DNA of 40,867 nt from a virus, in the IMG/VR virus record IMGVR_UViG_3300045972_000372, positions 1 to 40,867 of that record. One strand, 5' to 3'. The notes beneath the pieces are model-generated. The model made no database searches and had not been told where the DNA came from. It was given only the letters and a program-made list of their open reading frames with translations. The translations under genes were made by a program, and so were the position numbers. The stretch's first letter is position 1; each line of letters opens with the position of its first letter. This document shows, piece by piece, positions 38,582 through 40,867 of the stretch.

Positions 38582-40824
38582 CCGTCATCACGTCGCCAGG
38601 GCAGAAGAAGGCCCAAGCCCGGAAGCGCCAGTCGACAGCCGAGCTCATCCAGAGGGAGCAGGAAGCCCGCCTGGAGGCCGAGAGAGCCGCCGCGGCCATC
38701 GTCGCCCGCTACGAGGACGACGATGCCCTGGTGGGCGCCTGTGGGAAGCTCCTGGACGTGTTCGCGCCCTCCTGCCTGAAGATCCGCACCAAGCAGGGCG
38801 GGCCGCTCTGGCCGTTCGTCCTGAACTGGATCCAGGTGGACTACCTCACGGGCCTCCGGGAGCTGTTCACGGGCGGCAAGGGGGACTTCTTTCGAGGCAT
38901 CCGCGACCTGATCGTGAAGCCGAGGCAGTTGGGATTCAGCACCTTCATCGCGGCCCTGTTCTTCATGGACGGCCTACTGGAGCCCGGCCGTATCAGCGTC
39001 ATCGTCACCCACGACGACAAAATCTCCAAGGAGCTCCTGCGCACCTACAAGCTCTTCTACGACGAGCTGCCCGACGAGCTGAAGAAGGGGACACGGCTGC
39101 GCACGGCCGCGGCCAACGTCTATGAGATAGAGTTCGATGGGGTGCCCGAGGTCTCACGCTTCGAGATCCGCACCGAGAAGGGCACCGAGTGGCGGGGTGG
39201 CGTCATCCACAACCTGCACGCATCGGAAGCCGCCTTCTATGAGCACTGGGCCGACTTCATGGCGAGCTACGTCCAGGCCGTGCCCGCCTCCGGGAACATC
39301 ATCTTCGAGACCACCTGTAATGGCCGAAATGAGTTTTACGAGGAAGTCGTGCTGGCCATGGACGGCGCCAACGGCTACCGGGTCATCTTCTACGAGTGGT
39401 TCAAGCACCCGGAATACAAGCGCCCGTGGCATCCGGACGAGCAAGAGCCGCTCACCAAGGTCGAGCAGGATCTGGTGGCCGCCCATGGCCTCACGCTCGA
39501 GCAGATCGCGTGGCGCCGATGGAAGATCACCGAGGTCAAGGACAAGTTCCAGCAGGAATACCCAGAGACCCTCCTGGGGGCCTTCCTGGCCACCGGCCGC
39601 CCGTTCTTCGACCCGCTGGCTGTCGACAAGGGCCACGAGCGGGCCAAGGCCGCGGTCCTGGGCTTCGAGGATGGGAGCCGAGAGAAGCCCCGGCACCCGC
39701 GGGCCTACGTCACCGTCTACGAGGATCCGATCCCCGGCGAGCTCTACATCCTGTCGGCTGACATCGCCGAGGGCATCGACAAGGGGTCCGGCGACGGGGA
39801 GAAGGGCGGCGCCGACTTCAACTCCGCGGCCATGCTCAAGGTGTCGAACCTCAAGGTCGTCGCCGACATCCACGGCCGCATGCCGGTCGTCGAGTTCGCC
39901 GAGATCCTGAACCGCCTGGGGCGCCTCTATCAGGCCGTGCTGGCACCCGAGCGGAACAACCACGGGCACACGGTCGTCGCCTCACTCCAGAGGGCGGAAT
40001 ACCCAGAGCTCTACCACCACGCGGAATACAACGAGGAGGGCAAGCGGTTCCTGAAGGCGGGCTGGCCCACGAACGTCGTCACCCGGCCGCAGATGCTGGA
40101 CGCCCTGGACACGGTCATCCGCCGCGGGGCGCTGCACTACGACAACCCGGCATTCTGGAGGGAGGCTGATCGCTTCGTTCGGAACGAAAAGACCGGCAAG
40201 CCCGAGGCCATGGCGAGCTGGCACGACGACCGCATCATCGCCCTCGCCATCGCGGTCTACCTCGCCACCCTGGGGCGCACGGCCTGGGGCCTGGAGGCCA
40301 ACCCGTCGCGCGACGCCTCCGGATTCCCGAGGACGCCCGAGAGCTACGGGAAGGTGTCGACACCCCCGCTGGACAAGCGCGTGGCCGAAATCATCGAGGG
40401 CGGGCACCGCAAGATGGCCAAGGCCGGAATGCCCGTGCCCCCGCCCCCGCCCAAGACATCCCTCGCGGACATGAGGAAGGCGCACGCCGAGGCCAAGTTT
40501 GAGCCCCCGCCCCGCCCTGTGGAGGCCCCGGCCAACCCATTCAACCCGGCGCCCGCGGGCATGCCCACTGTGCCCAGCGTGCTCAAGACGTCGAACACGG
40601 CGGGGAGCCGAGTGCTCGAGGCCCTGGCAGAATTGAAGGACAAGAAGTCCCGCAGATGCCTGGACTGTCTGCATCGCAGCGATACGGGTTCCGGCCAGTG
40701 GTGTGCGTTCCTGCGCATGCGCATCCTGGACAGCGACCCGGCCTGCGACCGCTTTACCCTTCCAGAATCAGACGATGAGGATGGTATGCTCGAATCCGAC
40801 TTTGGGGGTGAATCATGGACGTGA
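38578..40824 (+). CDS. Terminase large subunit with Cys-rich C-terminal extension
   Basis: A 748-residue protein. The ATPase domain has a Walker-A-like KPRQLGFST at about residues 114-122 and the Walker B region HNLHASEAAFYEHW near residue 210. The nuclease domain shows SADIAEGIDKGSGD (Asp near residue 394), APERNNHG and HDDRIIALAIAVYL (near residue 549). It drives DNA into the prohead and cuts it. The last 150 residues are unusual: a Pro-rich linker, then CLDCLHRSDTGSGQWCAFLR with a further Cys, a possible zinc site. Otherwise typical in order and size. Confidence 0.85.
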   Translation: MTVITSPGQKKAQARKRQSTAELIQREQEARLEAERAAAAIVARYEDDDALVGACGKLLDVFAPSCLKIRTKQGGPLWPFVLNWIQVDYLTGLRELFTGGKGDFFRGIRDLIVKPRQLGFSTFIAALFFMDGLLEPGRISVIVTHDDKISKELLRTYKLFYDELPDELKKGTRLRTAAANVYEIEFDGVPEVSRFEIRTEKGTEWRGGVIHNLHASEAAFYEHWADFMASYVQAVPASGNIIFETTCNGRNEFYEEVVLAMDGANGYRVIFYEWFKHPEYKRPWHPDEQEPLTKVEQDLVAAHGLTLEQIAWRRWKITEVKDKFQQEYPETLLGAFLATGRPFFDPLAVDKGHERAKAAVLGFEDGSREKPRHPRAYVTVYEDPIPGELYILSADIAEGIDKGSGDGEKGGADFNSAAMLKVSNLKVVADIHGRMPVVEFAEILNRLGRLYQAVLAPERNNHGHTVVASLQRAEYPELYHHAEYNEEGKRFLKAGWPTNVVTRPQMLDALDTVIRRGALHYDNPAFWREADRFVRNEKTGKPEAMASWHDDRIIALAIAVYLATLGRTAWGLEANPSRDASGFPRTPESYGKVSTPPLDKRVAEIIEGGHRKMAKAGMPVPPPPPKTSLADMRKAHAEAKFEPPPRPVEAPANPFNPAPAGMPTVPSVLKTSNTAGSRVLEALAELKDKKSRRCLDCLHRSDTGSGQWCAFLRMRILDSDPACDRFTLPESDDEDGMLESDFGGESWT

Positions 40825-40867
40825 TCGTCAACGCCACCGCAACCCGCTCTCCATTCGACGGGCTGGG
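40815..40867 (+). CDS. Start of the next gene (3' partial)
   Basis: ATG 40815 follows GGGGGTGA and overlaps the end of the large terminase gene by 10 bases. Only 17 codons (MDVIVNATATRSPFDGL and one more residue) are inside the window. A portal gene commonly follows the large terminase, but nothing here proves it. Confidence 0.45.
   Translation, partial: MDVIVNATATRSPFDGL

Noticed and set aside
1-40867. tRNA genes, integrase, attachment sites and insertion sequences
   Set aside because: I looked for T-loop-like GTTCGA-type segments with acceptor stems and for integrase or transposase motifs and found none I could support.

Overview
This window is most of a GC-rich, double-stranded-DNA tailed bacteriophage with a contractile tail (myovirus type). 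A tail sheath, tail tube, frameshifted tail-assembly chaperone, tape-measure-like protein, baseplate W/J/V-type proteins, small and large terminase, and an endolysin/holin cassette together leave no room for a bacterial chromosome reading. No portal, capsid, integrase, tRNA or DNA polymerase gene is seen. The window opens inside a baseplate gene and ends just after the large terminase, so head genes probably lie outside it. The host cannot be named from sequence alone. Genes are tightly packed, with many ATGA, GTGA and TGATG overlaps.

Layout. (1) 1-5390, + strand: baseplate genes (gp25/W-like, J-like, a hub protein with a C-terminal lytic transglycosylase domain, a V/gp45-like spike) and an unrecognised tail gene. 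(2) 5395-13923, - strand: a fibre operon read leftward. It has a short leader ORF, a baseplate-to-fibre adaptor-like protein, two tandem copies of a large-fibre plus 107-aa-protein cassette, and a fibre ending in an intein-like Hint domain. (3) 14044-21340, + strand: tail-terminator candidate, sheath, tube, chaperone with a +1-type frameshift, Cys-rich protein, tape measure and membrane-anchored coiled-coil protein. (4) 21341-23340, - strand: a small HTH regulator, GH108-like endolysin, holin and spanin-like protein. (5) 23467-35455, + strand: early and replication genes, namely small regulators, a RecB/Cas4-type nuclease, a likely annealing protein, an RdgC-like protein, a RusA-like protein, an HNH protein, an initiator-like protein with internal repeats and a DnaB-type helicase. 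(6) 35480-40867, + strand: the packaging region, with a promoter in nested inverted repeats, small terminase, two unknown genes and large terminase.

How it works together. Related promoters (TTGAC[A/G], 17 bp, [G/C]AAACT) head the early units and the packaging unit. Two of them overlap an operator-like palindrome CGGYCA-N3-TGRCCG, and a third copy lies before the recombination genes. The HTH gene, divergent from the early region and leading the lysis operon, is a natural candidate regulator. The initiator gene carries internal iteron-like repeats, as phage lambda O does, and is followed by a helicase. There is no polymerase, so host replication machinery is probably recruited.

Most notable observations: a palindrome family around GTCGAC (core CTGTCGACAG) present about 79 times and apparently favoured by synonymous codon choice; no GCCGGC site found; a compact multi-helix RNA-like leader at 30973-31104 that may gate a Shine-Dalgarno sequence; the Hint-domain fibre; the duplicated fibre cassette; and an origin-like repeat array inside the initiator gene.
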